Source: Mesostigma viride (Eukaryota > Streptophyta > Mesostigmatophyceae > Mesostigmatales > Mesostigmataceae). From it: a stretch of DNA of 64,000 nt. Location of the stretch: positions 1 through 64,000 of the forward strand of contig RPFO01001288.1 in NCBI GenBank assembly GCA_009746045.1, written 5' to 3'. Under the pieces are notes generated by a model, which saw only the letters and a program-made list of their open reading frames with translations, was not told the origin of the DNA and ran no database searches. This document shows, one piece after another, positions 1 through 9,004 of the stretch. Made by a program: the position numbers and the translations under genes. Each line of letters starts with the position of its first letter. Positions within the stretch are counted from its first letter, which is position 1.

Positions 1-266
1 TTACAATTTTCGAAGACGTCGTTGATGATGTCGTCGACGGTGACTCCCGGCTCTCCTTCCTCGTGATCGAATTTGAGGTCGTAATCGAGATATGGCTTGA
101 CAACATCGTCTTCTTTTAGAACCTCGCACCAATGGCCGCCAGCGCGAATGAGCCTGAGCGCTTCGTTAGCGGATAGCTCTAGGGCGTTATCGTTCCAGTT
201 CTTAGATTTAATCCTCCGCGCGAGCTTGATCATCTTTGCGGTGATGGGTGGACCGGGAGCCTCCAT
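1..266 (-). CDS. Primase N-terminus of the integrated virus (partial at left edge)
   Basis: The frame opens with an ATG at 264-266 and stays open for 88 codons to the window edge, so the gene is truncated by the window, not by mutation. Residues 57-72 contain a proline-tyrosine-LDYD stretch followed by acidic residues. This resembles the first metal-binding motif (hDhD) of archaeo-eukaryotic primases, which in polinton-like viruses and giant viruses are usually fused to a superfamily 3 helicase. If so, the protein starts replication of the element. It is the leftmost of a leftward set with the recombinase and ATPase. The catalytic core and any helicase lie outside the window, so the call rests on one motif plus the viral neighbourhood. 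A different viral replication protein is possible. Confidence 0.5.
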   Translation of the reverse strand, partial: MEAPGPPITAKMIKLARRIKSKNWNDNALELSANEALRLIRAGGHWCEVLKEDDVVKPYLDYDLKFDHEEGEPGVTVDDIINDVFENC

Positions 267-632
267 GGTGGTGTGAGCGCGAGAGTGCGGATTGTCGTGG
301 GAGAGTCCGCCTTTATTCCCGTGGGAGATCTCCCACGAGGAATCGAATCGTGTCGGCTTGTCGGTTACGTCGTGTCGGTCGACCGTGTCGTCATGCAGGT
401 TGAAGTTCGAGACCATTCTGGAAGGTTGTATACCGTATGCTTAGAAAAAAAAAAGTTTCGATTAAAAAATTTCAGTTCGTCTAAAAACCACACAGACCCT
501 CGAACCTCGACCCTTGAGAAAAATGGTCCCATGGAACTTTTTTATTTCCTGTATAATGCATGCAGTTTAGGATATCCTTTTCGACATTCATGAAAATTTC
601 CCACGGGAAAACTGTCTACTTTTTCCTCGGCC
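267..632. promoter_or_regulatory. Intergenic region with CCCACG-type palindromes
   Basis: This lies between the primase start and the recombinase stop; the short open frames in it look like chance. It holds an 18-bp perfect palindrome at 320-337 (CGTGGGAGATCTCCCACG), a related CGTGGGAGA copy near 290-298, and TTTCCCACGGGAAA at 597-610 just downstream of the recombinase. The same core recurs in a cluster at 15.86-16.18 kb on the far side of the viral genes. It also contains an A-run and an AT-rich stretch at 440-560. A promoter, a recombinase site or a terminal motif are all possible; the sequence does not decide. Confidence 0.35.
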
Positions 633-1898
633 TCAGCCGACGTCCGCCAGTCTCGCCGCCCTGGGAGAGGGGTCCCCCGCCTGCCGCTCGTAAACGGCTC
701 CTGTAAGTACGTCGTGCCCCATCAAGTCACCAGCCCATTTTCGCTTTTTCCACGAAGCGCCCTTCAAGAAACGGGTGATGTACGCCTGCCTCGTTGCATC
801 AATGCCGTGGTAGATGCGGTTGTACTTCGCAGAATAATACTCGTGCTTCATGTATTCGCCTGGATTTTTTGGGTCCTCGAACACGTACTTCTGATCAGCT
901 CGAGCCTGCAACGCGTTAATCAGCTTCTTGTACCCGTCTGGAATTTGGTAGTCGTACGTGCCGTACGTCTCTGCCGTCTTAAAACGTTGAATTATCATGC
1001 GGCGCTCGCTCGGAATGTATCCGTTCTCGTGTGGCTCGAGCTCGCTGATAGAACTGACGATGCGCATTTTGTCGTGGTCGTACCTGGTCGGTGGCAGTTT
1101 CTCGCCGGACAGGTAAATAAGACCCATCAAAGCGGCGTCAGACGTAGGGTCCTTTTTGTACTCGGCGGCGGCGATCCGCTGGAGCTGCTCGTACGTGTAC
1201 CTCAGTGGCTTGCTCTCGGCCCTGTCGAATTTCCTGTCGAGATCGCCGACCTTCAGCTCATTGACTCGAGCAGCGTACGCGTCCGTCACGTCGCGTGGGA
1301 GCCTCTTCTCAGGTGGCATCATTCGATTCACCCCGTTTATCACTCCGAGCAAGTTCTTCTCGTTCTCCCTCCACGCATCCTCTTTCGAGTGTGCGAGCTT
1401 GCGTTTGGGTTCCGAGGTTTCGTGGACGACGCGCAGGACACGGGCGGTGTCTGCGAGGCAGTCGACTGATTCGTCCTGCGAGCACCCCATTTTGTCAAGG
1501 AGAACTCGCAGCCTGCCGATATACCCCTTCGCGGTTTTGCGCGTCGCCCCGCGCTCTCTCGAGGGCCTGCCAGGCTCGTGATGCTCTGGCCGGGCATCCG
1601 CTGCGGCGACGGCCTCGTCGAACGTCCAGTATCGTCCATCAGTAGGTCGCGCAGGCGGTTCCTCGTGGTGCGGTGGCTCCGGCGAGGGTGGAGAGGTCGC
1701 CTGCAAGCCGATTTTTTCCGCGCACTCGGGGTTATTTGCGATCCATCGGTCACTGGGATTCCAGACGCCCTTCTTGACCTTGCTTTTCGCCGAGATGCAG
1801 TTCGTCTGGTCGCGGGCGATTGCTCGCCTCTTCGCCTGGGCCCGTCGCCATTGCTCGCGACGCTCCTCTACGGTCACCGTCATCTGATGACTGAACAT
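633..1898 (-). CDS. Tyrosine recombinase / integrase
   Basis: This intact 421-residue frame would integrate or excise the element by site-specific strand exchange. The C-terminal catalytic domain is recognisable: an arginine in ATRQAYIT (about R370), then LMGHD (H395) and, eight residues later, GAVYERQ with the candidate nucleophile Y403. This order and spacing are the R...GH...Y signature of tyrosine recombinases. The basic N-terminal third (VEERREQWRRAQAKRR) is probably a DNA-binding arm. The ATG at 1898 is used; a second ATG (MTVTVEE) lies five codons in. It overlaps the upstream AT-hook gene out of frame, as is normal in compact viral genomes. Tyrosine recombinases are common in polinton-like viruses, whereas Mavericks carry retroviral-type integrases. 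The intact frame contrasts with the broken capsid genes nearby. Confidence 0.75.
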   Translation of the reverse strand: MFSHQMTVTVEERREQWRRAQAKRRAIARDQTNCISAKSKVKKGVWNPSDRWIANNPECAEKIGLQATSPPSPEPPHHEEPPARPTDGRYWTFDEAVAAADARPEHHEPGRPSRERGATRKTAKGYIGRLRVLLDKMGCSQDESVDCLADTARVLRVVHETSEPKRKLAHSKEDAWRENEKNLLGVINGVNRMMPPEKRLPRDVTDAYAARVNELKVGDLDRKFDRAESKPLRYTYEQLQRIAAAEYKKDPTSDAALMGLIYLSGEKLPPTRYDHDKMRIVSSISELEPHENGYIPSERRMIIQRFKTAETYGTYDYQIPDGYKKLINALQARADQKYVFEDPKNPGEYMKHEYYSAKYNRIYHGIDATRQAYITRFLKGASWKKRKWAGDLMGHDVLTGAVYERQAGDPSPRAARLADVG

Positions 1899-2244
1899 GA
1901 GACAATTTTTTGGCTCGAGGCTTTTTATACCCTACGGGGTGGATCCTTGGGCGCCCTCGAGGCCGTTTCGGTTCGTGTCGTTTTTCCGTTTTGGAGGGTG
2001 AGCGCCCACGTGGACGCCTGCGATCGCCCACCAAGGCGAGGATGGCCAATCGGATTTCGGGGCTCATGTCGTGACAGGTGGACGGAATCGTGTCGTGGTG
2101 GCCTGCTTCTTGAAGGATCCTGACGACACGTTCTAGAGTTTTCTGCCCCAGTCGAGAACCCGAACAATATCGGAGGAGTGCTTGGGTGTCCAACACGTAC
2201 TCCTTCTCGGCGCCTGCGTATCGTTTGATGGACGGAATATCCAT
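1750..2244 (-). CDS. Small basic protein with AT-hook-like motif
   Basis: The frame of 164 residues starts at the ATG at 2242-2244. An N-terminal helical part (residues 1-75) is followed by a strongly basic stretch, KRPRGRPRIHP near residues 93-103, which matches the GRP core of AT-hooks that bind the minor groove of AT-rich DNA. The last 50 residues overlap the recombinase start in another frame and may not all be real. A competing frame at 1925-2254 covers the same DNA but looks less protein-like. It sits between the recombinase and the packaging ATPase on the same strand, so a DNA-binding accessory role is plausible but unproven. Confidence 0.45.
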   Translation of the reverse strand: MDIPSIKRYAGAEKEYVLDTQALLRYCSGSRLGQKTLERVVRILQEAGHHDTIPSTCHDMSPEIRLAILALVGDRRRPRGRSPSKTEKRHEPKRPRGRPRIHPVGYKKPRAKKLSHVQSSDDGDRRGASRAMATGPGEEASNRPRPDELHLGEKQGQEGRLESQ

Positions 2245-2266
2245 AGTATATCATGTTCAGAGAAAA

Positions 2267-3150
2267 TTATTTTATCGAGAGAAATGTATTGAAGTTTCGA
2301 CGAAACATTTTTTTCGGGTCGCGCTGGTCGAAGTCGACAGCGAAGAAGTCGTGAGGATCGTCCTTGACGGCGTGGTCCCATAGCGCGAGAAACTCGTCCG
2401 GCGCCACAGCCCCCGCGCTCTCTTCCGCGATCTGTCGCGCGGCTCGATGGTCCTTCGTTCTGAACAGCGCAAGAAACGATATATTCGCTCGCACTGCTCG
2501 TGGTACGCCACCGCTGTGTACGCCTGTGTCAGGAAAATCATGCTCGTGAGGAAGTGTCTGTGTTTGAACGCGAAAGCCGCAACAGCGTTTTTGCTAGAGC
2601 TCTGATAGAGGGCACTGCCTTGCATGTCGTCTATCAGAATGAGCGACGAAGGAGGACCGTGCTCGAACCTTGTCGCAGGTTTATCCCAGTTCATTGCATC
2701 AAGGCGTAGGTACATGGAGAGGTCCATGAGTTCTGCGTTTTTTTTCCCATCCACGTATTCGCGTTTGAACGTTTCCCAGACCTTGAGATCGTCCTTGTAC
2801 CTCTCGTATTCGTGGAGGTCAGACTTTATATGATCTATCATCCCATCGAATGCCAGGTTAGAGTAGACTTCCATCGTCATAGCTGGTTCCGGGAGCTCCT
2901 TGTATTTCGGCTCCGTGTGGGCACTCCCTGAAATGAGGTACAGCTTGTCGAATGAGTTGTTAGCAAAGTAAGCCTTCGCCATGTTGACTGCCGATGTAGT
3001 TTTCCCAGACCGTCGAGCTCCGCAGAAGTTTGCGATGAAATGAAGACTCGGCATATTCGGTGGAGCAGGACGCTGTGGGGCGTATCGTTGCTTGATGTCT
3101 TTGTTCTCAAGTGAATGAATTCGTCGCTCTTCGATGATAGCCATTATCAT
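2267..3150 (-). CDS. FtsK/HerA (A32-like) genome-packaging ATPase, frameshifted
   Basis: This would be the motor that pumps viral DNA into the capsid. Residues 44-52 (GARRSGKTT) are a Walker A loop and residues 170-175 (LILIDD) a Walker B strand followed by a Gln-containing sensor region. The spacing fits A32-type ATPases of polinton-like viruses and virophages. The first frame reads well to about 2490, then turns into arginine/serine-rich nonsense. The expected C-terminus, with VRANISFLALFRTKD followed by DHAVKDDPHDFF, continues in a neighbouring frame down to the stop at 2267. One missing base after the HEQ codons near 2490 explains this. Either the gene is dead or the base is an assembly error. 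Length after repair would be about 295 residues, normal for the family. Confidence 0.75.
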
Positions 3151-3162
3151 TCTGAAGACATT

Positions 3163-3689
3163 TTAATCGTCCAGACTAGCAAGGAGAGACGCGCGGATGG
3201 CGGCCATGCGCATCTCGTATGGCGTCATCGCGACAGGTGGCGGTGGTGGAGGTGGGAGCTGTCGGGTCTTGATCGGGGGTGGCGGAGAGTCCGGCTCTGT
3301 CTCCTTGGGCTTTCGACCCCGTCTTGGTTTTGGCGTGTCGGCGGGGGTTGAGGCGACGGAATCTTCAGCGAGAAGGCGTTCAATCCGCGATTTGTTGCGG
3401 CTTCTTGCAGCTCGAGTTCGACTAGCCTTTGCCGCTGAATCTCCAATTCCTTTGCAAGGACCTTTCGTTTCGTTATCTCTGCCTCCTTTTCTTCGTTTCG
3501 TCTCTTCTCCCTCTCGGCTTTTGCGCGTTGCTGGTAAACCCTCATTTTGTCGCGAAGGGCTTTTTTCTGTTCATCATTCAGCGGTTGTCCCTTTCGAATT
3601 GTCTTGACCAGGTCAACCTGCTCTTCCCGCGTCTCGGCGAAGGTTTCGTCTTGGTAGCTCGTTGGGGTCTCTGAAGCCTCAGAGGCCAT
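3163..3689 (-). CDS. Coiled-coil protein with AT-hook-like tail, frameshifted
   Basis: I do not recognise the family. The first 95 residues are a charged helix rich in Lys, Glu, Arg and Gln (residues 40-90), strongly predicted as coiled coil. In the opening frame the end becomes a His/Arg/Ser-rich run to 3225. In another frame from about 3405 the sequence continues sensibly as RIERLLAEDS, then RRGRKPKE (AT-hook-like), a polyproline stretch, and MTPYEMRMAAIRASLLASLDD to a stop at 3163-3165. A single-base indel near 3405 therefore seems to have broken it. It starts at the ATG at 3687-3689, head to head with the rightward structural gene at 3714 across 24 bases that hold TATA-like sequence. Confidence 0.5.
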
Positions 3690-3713
3690 GTTTATATTCT
3701 AGGTAGATAATAA

Positions 3714-5249
3714 ATGGTCGTTCTAACAACATTGAGCAGACCGACCAATCTCGCCACCGGGTTAACGCTCGACCCTGAAATGGAGGAGCGTGTTTCTAAC
3801 ATCGAAACAGACATAGATGGGCTTCAAGCTAGCGTGACGTTACTTCTTGGCATTTCACATCCATTCGATGAGTCACTCGTTGTCGACGGATTCAAAATTT
3901 TCTACCCGAGCCAGCCGACAAATGTGCGACTCGGAGACAATTACGACGACGAGACCGCAAGCGACCCATCGGAACTTGCTTACAGTCTCGTCGTGAATGG
4001 GTATTCCTATTTTAAATCAGGGACTACTTTAGTCGACGATCTCACTCTAAATGAACCTTACCTTACGGCGAAAGTGGGAGCGACCCAGTACCACGTCTTC
4101 GACTTTAGCCCTGATACGTTGCTAGACCCTGGTGGCAGAGTCCTGACCCGCGCGCAATTGGACTACCTTTTTGACCAACACGGGGTAGGCAAAACGTCGA
4201 TAGCTAACTTGAACGGGGATTTCGTCCTCCATCTCGAAGACGGGACGACCGTGTCGCACCAAAACGCGTTCAACGTCATCAATGACCAGGATGTGCGAGT
4301 CCAGCTGCCCTACAACGTTACGAATGGCGACGCGAGTGGAATCTGTAAGTTTACCTATCGCGACTACCACACGACCCAGGCGCGCACGGGGGAGAGCGTT
4401 GTGGACGGAGAGGTAGGATATCCATACTTTTCCGACTCTTTCTATGGTCTCGGCGGATCTCGATTTAACGGCCTCCCTCTCCGCGTGGAGTTGTTGTCTT
4501 TCGCCACGATTCGCGACGACAACCGCCGCCTTCCACTAACTGGGAGATCCTTCACCATCACGCGTACATACTCGCCACTGACGGACTGGCGAATGGGTCC
4601 GATTGACCCTGTGAACGCACTCTACTGGAGCACCAATCCAACCACCGCTAATTGGGAGGTCGTAGAGGGAACGACCCTCAAACAGGGCATAAAGATGACG
4701 ACCCCCTTCGCATACCAACGCAAACTCCCCATCAGGTGGTACATGAATTCCACCCAGCTCACGCCGACCACTCCGACCATCGGCGGAGTCTCCCTCTCGC
4801 AAAACGGGGGACTGCGCGGGGAAGACGCCGTAATCACCGCGCCAGTCGCGGCAGATAGTAACAAGTATATGAACTACGAGATAGACGTCTACAACGACTC
4901 GACCCTCACCTCCTACACCACCCACAAAGGAGGGGTGATGGTATGCGTTTCAAAAATGAGCCAACTGCACTCCGGCATCCGGACACCAAGTTCCTACATT
5001 TCATATCTAAATCCTGTAAAAATCGCGATCAACGGCGTCTACGCGGACCATGATGTGGGGTGGGGAAAGTCGTTGCCTCCTCTCACCGGTTTTCATCTGT
5101 TGGCGAACGGAGTATCTCAAGGGGCCTTGGATGGGACGTTGAAGACAACGACGTTTCAAAATCCATCCGAAGGCGATGATGTAGAACTCAGATACAGGAT
5201 CGTAACCGTAAAGGACTCGCCAAACCTGTCAGGAGAACCGTGGAGATAG
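3714..5249 (+). CDS. Predicted virion surface / fibre-type protein, unrecognised family
   Basis: This intact 511-residue frame begins the rightward virion gene block. No family is recognised. The N-terminal 50 residues (MVVLTTLSRPTNL, then EMEERVSNIETDIDGLQASVTLLLG) look like a short trimerising coiled coil. The rest is rich in Thr, Ser, Asn, Tyr and Gly with alternating beta-strand character, typical of fibre or receptor-binding proteins. It has no signal peptide or membrane segment. AT-rich sequence with TATATT lies just before the ATG. The following 1.7 kb holds a second, badly frameshifted gene of similar composition, which may be a partner or replaced fibre. The virion role is inferred from position and composition. 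Confidence 0.5.
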   Translation: MVVLTTLSRPTNLATGLTLDPEMEERVSNIETDIDGLQASVTLLLGISHPFDESLVVDGFKIFYPSQPTNVRLGDNYDDETASDPSELAYSLVVNGYSYFKSGTTLVDDLTLNEPYLTAKVGATQYHVFDFSPDTLLDPGGRVLTRAQLDYLFDQHGVGKTSIANLNGDFVLHLEDGTTVSHQNAFNVINDQDVRVQLPYNVTNGDASGICKFTYRDYHTTQARTGESVVDGEVGYPYFSDSFYGLGGSRFNGLPLRVELLSFATIRDDNRRLPLTGRSFTITRTYSPLTDWRMGPIDPVNALYWSTNPTTANWEVVEGTTLKQGIKMTTPFAYQRKLPIRWYMNSTQLTPTTPTIGGVSLSQNGGLRGEDAVITAPVAADSNKYMNYEIDVYNDSTLTSYTTHKGGVMVCVSKMSQLHSGIRTPSSYISYLNPVKIAINGVYADHDVGWGKSLPPLTGFHLLANGVSQGALDGTLKTTTFQNPSEGDDVELRYRIVTVKDSPNLSGEPWR

Positions 5250-5298
5250 ACGGCCCCGCTACGACTCTCATTCTCTAGAATCATTCTCGCGCCACTCC

Positions 5299-7008
5299 GT
5301 GACCACGCTGCAAGCAGAAGCTTCGAAATACTACTTTGAAGGGTCTCCCGAAAAATTCTTTTTTGTAAAAACAGCCACTCCGGCACCAAGCAAATGTGTT
5401 GTTTTTTCAGAGCAGCTCATAGACGGCCCATTTCTATTGTGTTTTCGGCTATATTTGGGCAGCAACGATGCTTTTTCGTTTGCAGAAAATACTATGTCTT
5501 TGACGAATAAATATCACCCGGCCACGACAGATGCCCATCAGAATTGGAGAAATGCGGCTACGACGCATTGGGGTATGCTGGGTATCAATCTGCACCATAG
5601 TGACTATGCACTCGACCTGTTTGACAACTGAAGTCGAAGGTTCGATACACGTTAAACTCATCATGGAGACAACAAAACAGCTACTGGGTGGCATTTCGAA
5701 GAAAATCGGATGGGAAGTGAGCGTTATATATCAAAACAACTCCTCAAAACTTAGTGAATGACAAAATCTCAAACTCGTCCGGTATATTTACAACCATCCT
5801 ACAGACATTATTGACCCGTACATTCCGATGCCCTCCGACCAGTTTCCACTTGAGCGGAGAGTACCACGGCGCGTATGTCTGGCCAATCAAGATGACCTAC
5901 AGACATAGAGTTCGACTCCTAAAAACCAACAACCTCCGGATCGTACACGCCGTGGAGACGTGTTGGAGCTGCGTCACAGGTCCACCTCGTCGAGGAATTG
6001 TAGCATTTTTGGCAAATATAGCGTCACAAAACCCGTACCGGGTGTGGCGGATACTTGGTTTAAGGAGCTAACACTCACGAATGAGAGTGTCATCCGCACG
6101 GTTGTTAAGTGTCCCGATGTTCAATACGGCGTGCAAATGAACCAATATACTGCCAAAATATATGGGATTCTACCAGCTCGTCAGTCGGTGAGGAAGTTTT
6201 ATGTAAGACTTGGATTTTCAAACACCAAGTTGAGCAATGATCCGTTGCTTATCAGCGTAGTCGTTGGAGAAGCGTGGACTGGCGGTTTTTCTACAACACA
6301 ATTCAAAATCCTCGTCGTACGTTGACATAACCTGTGATCATATTTCACTGGTTGATCCTCCAGTTACTGGTATGATCCATTTGGCGACCGTGACGTTCCA
6401 GGTATTAGATCCAACAGTATCTGGCCCGAGCCCGCTTTTATTTGCTTCTAGCCTAAGCTACTATTATGGTTCAAGCCTGTCGTCAATTGGCGGCAATCAC
6501 GGGATGGACGTGGCCCTGTATGAAGATGTCCGAGAAACTAGGCGTATATCGCACACGATTTGGAAGCAGATTCTTTGGTCGGTTGAGGCAGCCCATATAC
6601 GACTACCCGCTTCCGCAATTTTGGCACGGCGCCCCTGTGGCCGTGATGTCTTTCCACGACCCGGCCACGCAATCGGAACTAACTCTTCCGACCGCGTTGA
6701 CCAATATCCTTGTCAGGTTAACATTTGATAACAACCCACCAACGATTCTCGACATATCAAACCCATATCGCTTAACGGCTAGCGGCCTGTCCGTCTGGCC
6801 GGTAAACGTTATAATTGGCAGCAACTGGAATGTTGTTTCAGGATACGAGGAGGATGACGGGGTGTTTGAAATCGCATTGCGGATTCCTCGCATCACCACT
6901 GACACGTCAACAAACATAGCGTGTCTACGGCGTTTTGCAAGTCGCGCGCTGGAAAAATGGCCGTGTCGACTAACAAGACCCTCACTTGGACGTTATAAAA
7001 ATCTATGA
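5299..7008 (+). pseudogene. Decayed structural-type gene in several frames
   Basis: No single frame crosses this stretch, but successive pieces read like one beta-rich protein: 5299-5631, about 5640-5760, a piece near 5790-6070 split over two frames, 5960-6325 (TWFKELTLTNESVIRTVVKC and on), 6330-6540, and 6540-6950 (PIYDYPLPQFWHGAPVAVMS and on). At least four frame changes are needed. Composition (Thr, Asn, Tyr, Pro, Val) resembles the intact upstream gene at 3714. I read it as a dead capsid-associated or fibre gene of about 560 codons. The neighbouring frames at 7021, 7527 and 7765 are intact, so decay is uneven. Sequencing errors alone would have to be unusually dense here. Confidence 0.5.
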
Positions 7009-7020
7009 TTATATGCAGAA

Positions 7021-7524
7021 ATGGCAAGGCGTCAGAAATCAGCACGGCGCCGTCCTTCAAGTAAAAGGGGAAAACCGAAGCGTAAGGTCGCACCCCAGTC
7101 GCAGGTGACCGCTTCATCGACCAACACCATTGTCATCCACAGCGCGCCGGTCCGAAGAGCGGTGAACAAAGGGAAGGTCGCAGAGGCGCGAGGGTTCAAG
7201 GATGCCCTTCTCATGGCGTCAGTGATGGCGAACTCTAGACCGGTCGCGTACCCCCCGTTGTCCGCGTATGCCCAACCGGCCCCTGTCGCGCCGGCTCCCG
7301 AACCGGTTGTCGTCGATGAAGCAGTGGCGGCACCCCCGGAGCCTGCGGGTGTACCTGTCGGGAAACGAGTCCAGGTGGGAGGCGCGAGGTGGAAATGCCC
7401 ACAACCCGGGTGTAAGAGCACGTTCGCAAACGAAAAAAACCTCCTGCTGCATCTCAGGAGGGTCCACAACACGGTCGTGGGAATTCCAAAAGAAGGCGCT
7501 GAAAAAAATCTCACAGAAGAGTAA
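7021..7524 (+). CDS. Basic protein with C-terminal C2H2 zinc finger
   Basis: This 167-residue protein has three parts. Residues 1-25 are extremely basic (MARRQKSARRRPSSKRGKPK), suitable for binding DNA or for nuclear import. Residues 75-115 form a Pro/Ala/Val linker. Residues 124-150 form one classic C2H2 finger: C126-x4-C131-x12-H144-x4-H149, with Phe and Leu at the expected hydrophobic core positions. It lies between the decayed structural gene and the minor capsid genes, two bases before the next ATG, so it is probably expressed with virion genes. A DNA-condensing core protein or a transcription regulator are both possible. The frame is intact. Confidence 0.6.
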   Translation: MARRQKSARRRPSSKRGKPKRKVAPQSQVTASSTNTIVIHSAPVRRAVNKGKVAEARGFKDALLMASVMANSRPVAYPPLSAYAQPAPVAPAPEPVVVDEAVAAPPEPAGVPVGKRVQVGGARWKCPQPGCKSTFANEKNLLLHLRRVHNTVVGIPKEGAEKNLTEE

Positions 7525-7526
7525 AC

Positions 7527-7871
7527 ATGAGCAGCCCGCTGTTCACTGACGCCGAGATGCTCGAGATCTCTCAATGGATGACCCTCCATCCAAATGTCCC
7601 ACGAGAGTTCATTGAGGCAGCCATGCTCTACTGTAAGAAGAAGCCACTCACAGGGAAGACAAGGCGCGCCATGAAAAGGGCATCGGCGAAAATTGAGGAA
7701 GGCGTCGTCAAGGTTTTTGGGACAAACGAAATTACTTCTGAGCTATTGTCAGAAGAAGTGGCCGATGAAGGAGTTCATCCAGGAAACGCTGACACTCACT
7801 CTTCGCACGGAGAACCGAACTCGCGGGACGCTAGTGGATCCGGTATGGGACATCCCGGCGGGACTCCTTGA
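7527..7871 (+). CDS. Small helical protein overlapping the penton gene
   Basis: This 114-residue frame begins two bases after the zinc-finger gene. Residues 1-85 look helical and well composed (MSSPLFTDAEMLEISQWMTL; then PREFIEAAMLYCKKK; then TRRAMKRASAKIEEGVVKVF). The last 30 residues (HSSHGEPNSRDASGSG) overlap the start of the penton-like gene in another frame. Family unknown. The overlap and tight spacing support a co-transcribed virion operon-like block. It could be a small capsid cement or scaffolding protein, but nothing in the sequence proves that. Confidence 0.45.
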   Translation: MSSPLFTDAEMLEISQWMTLHPNVPREFIEAAMLYCKKKPLTGKTRRAMKRASAKIEEGVVKVFGTNEITSELLSEEVADEGVHPGNADTHSSHGEPNSRDASGSGMGHPGGTP

Positions 7872-8628
7872 CGATTATCACGACGTCGGGCTTACCCTCA
7901 TGACCATCCCGTTTGAACAGACTCACATCAGCGAAGGAAACCGATACTTCACTGTCCGTTTGTCTGGCAGCGAGTCCCCTACGAAGGTGACCTTGCCGCT
8001 CGGCTCGTACACGACTATCGAAAACCGAAAAAACATAGAGGAAGCTTTGAAGGCGGTAGATCCTGGGTTCTCGGTCACGTACAACAGGGCGACTAGTCTT
8101 TTTACCGTGACAAATGCCACCGAGTTCTCTGTCGCGGTGGATGAGCCCACGGGCCGGGTGTTGGGGCTCATGGAAGGATCATATCCTTTCACAGGTGTCC
8201 TCGCTAGCAACCGGCCAGCAACGAATGGGAGACTGAGAATGGTGTATGTATACAGCGACATCGTTCGAGGAAACGTGATATCATCGTCGACAGGCACGGG
8301 ATATGGAGGCCTTTTGGCCGTCTGTCCCAACATGTCGCAGTTCTTAGAACCCATTGTTTGGCAGGCAGCGACCCCTTTGTGGCAGCATCTCAAGGACTCT
8401 CCCAGCAACATCACGATCCGACTGCTCGACGAGGACGACGCTCCTATAACTGTCTACTCGGATTGGGCTCTTCAGCTCTCCTTCCGCATAAGCCCTCAGA
8501 AGGCGATGGGAATAGAGGCGAGGAAGATCGGGAGCGTTTTGAAGTATATGGCCCTTGACAGGACCGTCCAGCCACAAACCAGATTTATTTCTCAGCCATC
8601 TAGTACTATCGAGGACGATGAAAGTTAA
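7765..8628 (+). CDS. Penton-like minor capsid protein
   Basis: I choose the ATG at 7765 (MKEFIQETLTLTLRTENRTR), giving 287 residues; the frame is open further upstream but that part overlaps the preceding gene. The order, with a short N-terminal arm, a VDPVWDIPAGLLDDYHDVGLT segment, beta-rich middle and SDWALQLSFRI near the end, fits single-jelly-roll penton proteins of polinton-like viruses and virophages. These occupy the fivefold vertices and sit near the major capsid gene. The frame is intact and overlaps the next gene by 11 bases. Identification rests on length, position next to the capsid gene and strand pattern; a structural comparison would be decisive. Confidence 0.55.
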   Translation: MKEFIQETLTLTLRTENRTRGTLVDPVWDIPAGLLDDYHDVGLTLMTIPFEQTHISEGNRYFTVRLSGSESPTKVTLPLGSYTTIENRKNIEEALKAVDPGFSVTYNRATSLFTVTNATEFSVAVDEPTGRVLGLMEGSYPFTGVLASNRPATNGRLRMVYVYSDIVRGNVISSSTGTGYGGLLAVCPNMSQFLEPIVWQAATPLWQHLKDSPSNITIRLLDEDDAPITVYSDWALQLSFRISPQKAMGIEARKIGSVLKYMALDRTVQPQTRFISQPSSTIEDDES

Positions 8629-8974
8629 TTTTGGAGCAATCGGAAACGTGGCTAGACGCGTGGGAGAGTTTGCCGGCAACGCTATCAAGAGGGTCGGCGA
8701 CGGGGCGGCCATCGTGTCAGCTGTCAAGAAAGCCGGGCACGTCGCTGGCGAAGTCATCTCAAAAATTGGCGACGGGGCGCGGGCTGCCAAACAGGCGGCG
8801 GGCATTGTCGATTCCGCGCTCGGACACATCCCATCCAACATGATCGCGAAGAGTACGCTGCTCGGGAAAGCGTACTCGGTCGCAAACACTGGTCTGAGCG
8901 CCTTGTCCAACCTCGAAAGACGGGTTGATGGAGCGAAGGTAAAAAATCCCATACTCGGCCAGCTTCTTCAGTAA
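8618..8974 (+). CDS. Gly/Ala-rich amphipathic core protein (pVI-like)
   Basis: The ATG at 8618 overlaps the end of the penton gene, giving 118 residues. The sequence is a chain of amphipathic helices with Gly hinges: VNFGAIGNVARRVGEFAGNA, then IKRVGDGAAIVSAVKKAGHV, then EVISKIGDGARAAKQAAGIV. The N-terminal helix is the kind found in membrane-disrupting internal capsid proteins such as adenovirus pVI-type proteins, and similar small proteins sit beside the capsid genes of Polintons and polinton-like viruses. It has no cleavage site that I can defend and I see no viral protease gene nearby. Role in capsid lining or membrane escape is inference from composition and neighbourhood. Confidence 0.45.
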   Translation: MKVNFGAIGNVARRVGEFAGNAIKRVGDGAAIVSAVKKAGHVAGEVISKIGDGARAAKQAAGIVDSALGHIPSNMIAKSTLLGKAYSVANTGLSALSNLERRVDGAKVKNPILGQLLQ

Positions 8975-9004
8975 AAATATCTCATTCGAATGTATACACA
9001 ATCT

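Noticed and set aside
273-593. 106-codon plus-strand frame left of the recombinase
   Set aside because: Valine/arginine-rich start is antisense-like, the rest is AT-rich chance frame; the region fits an intergenic spacer with palindromes.
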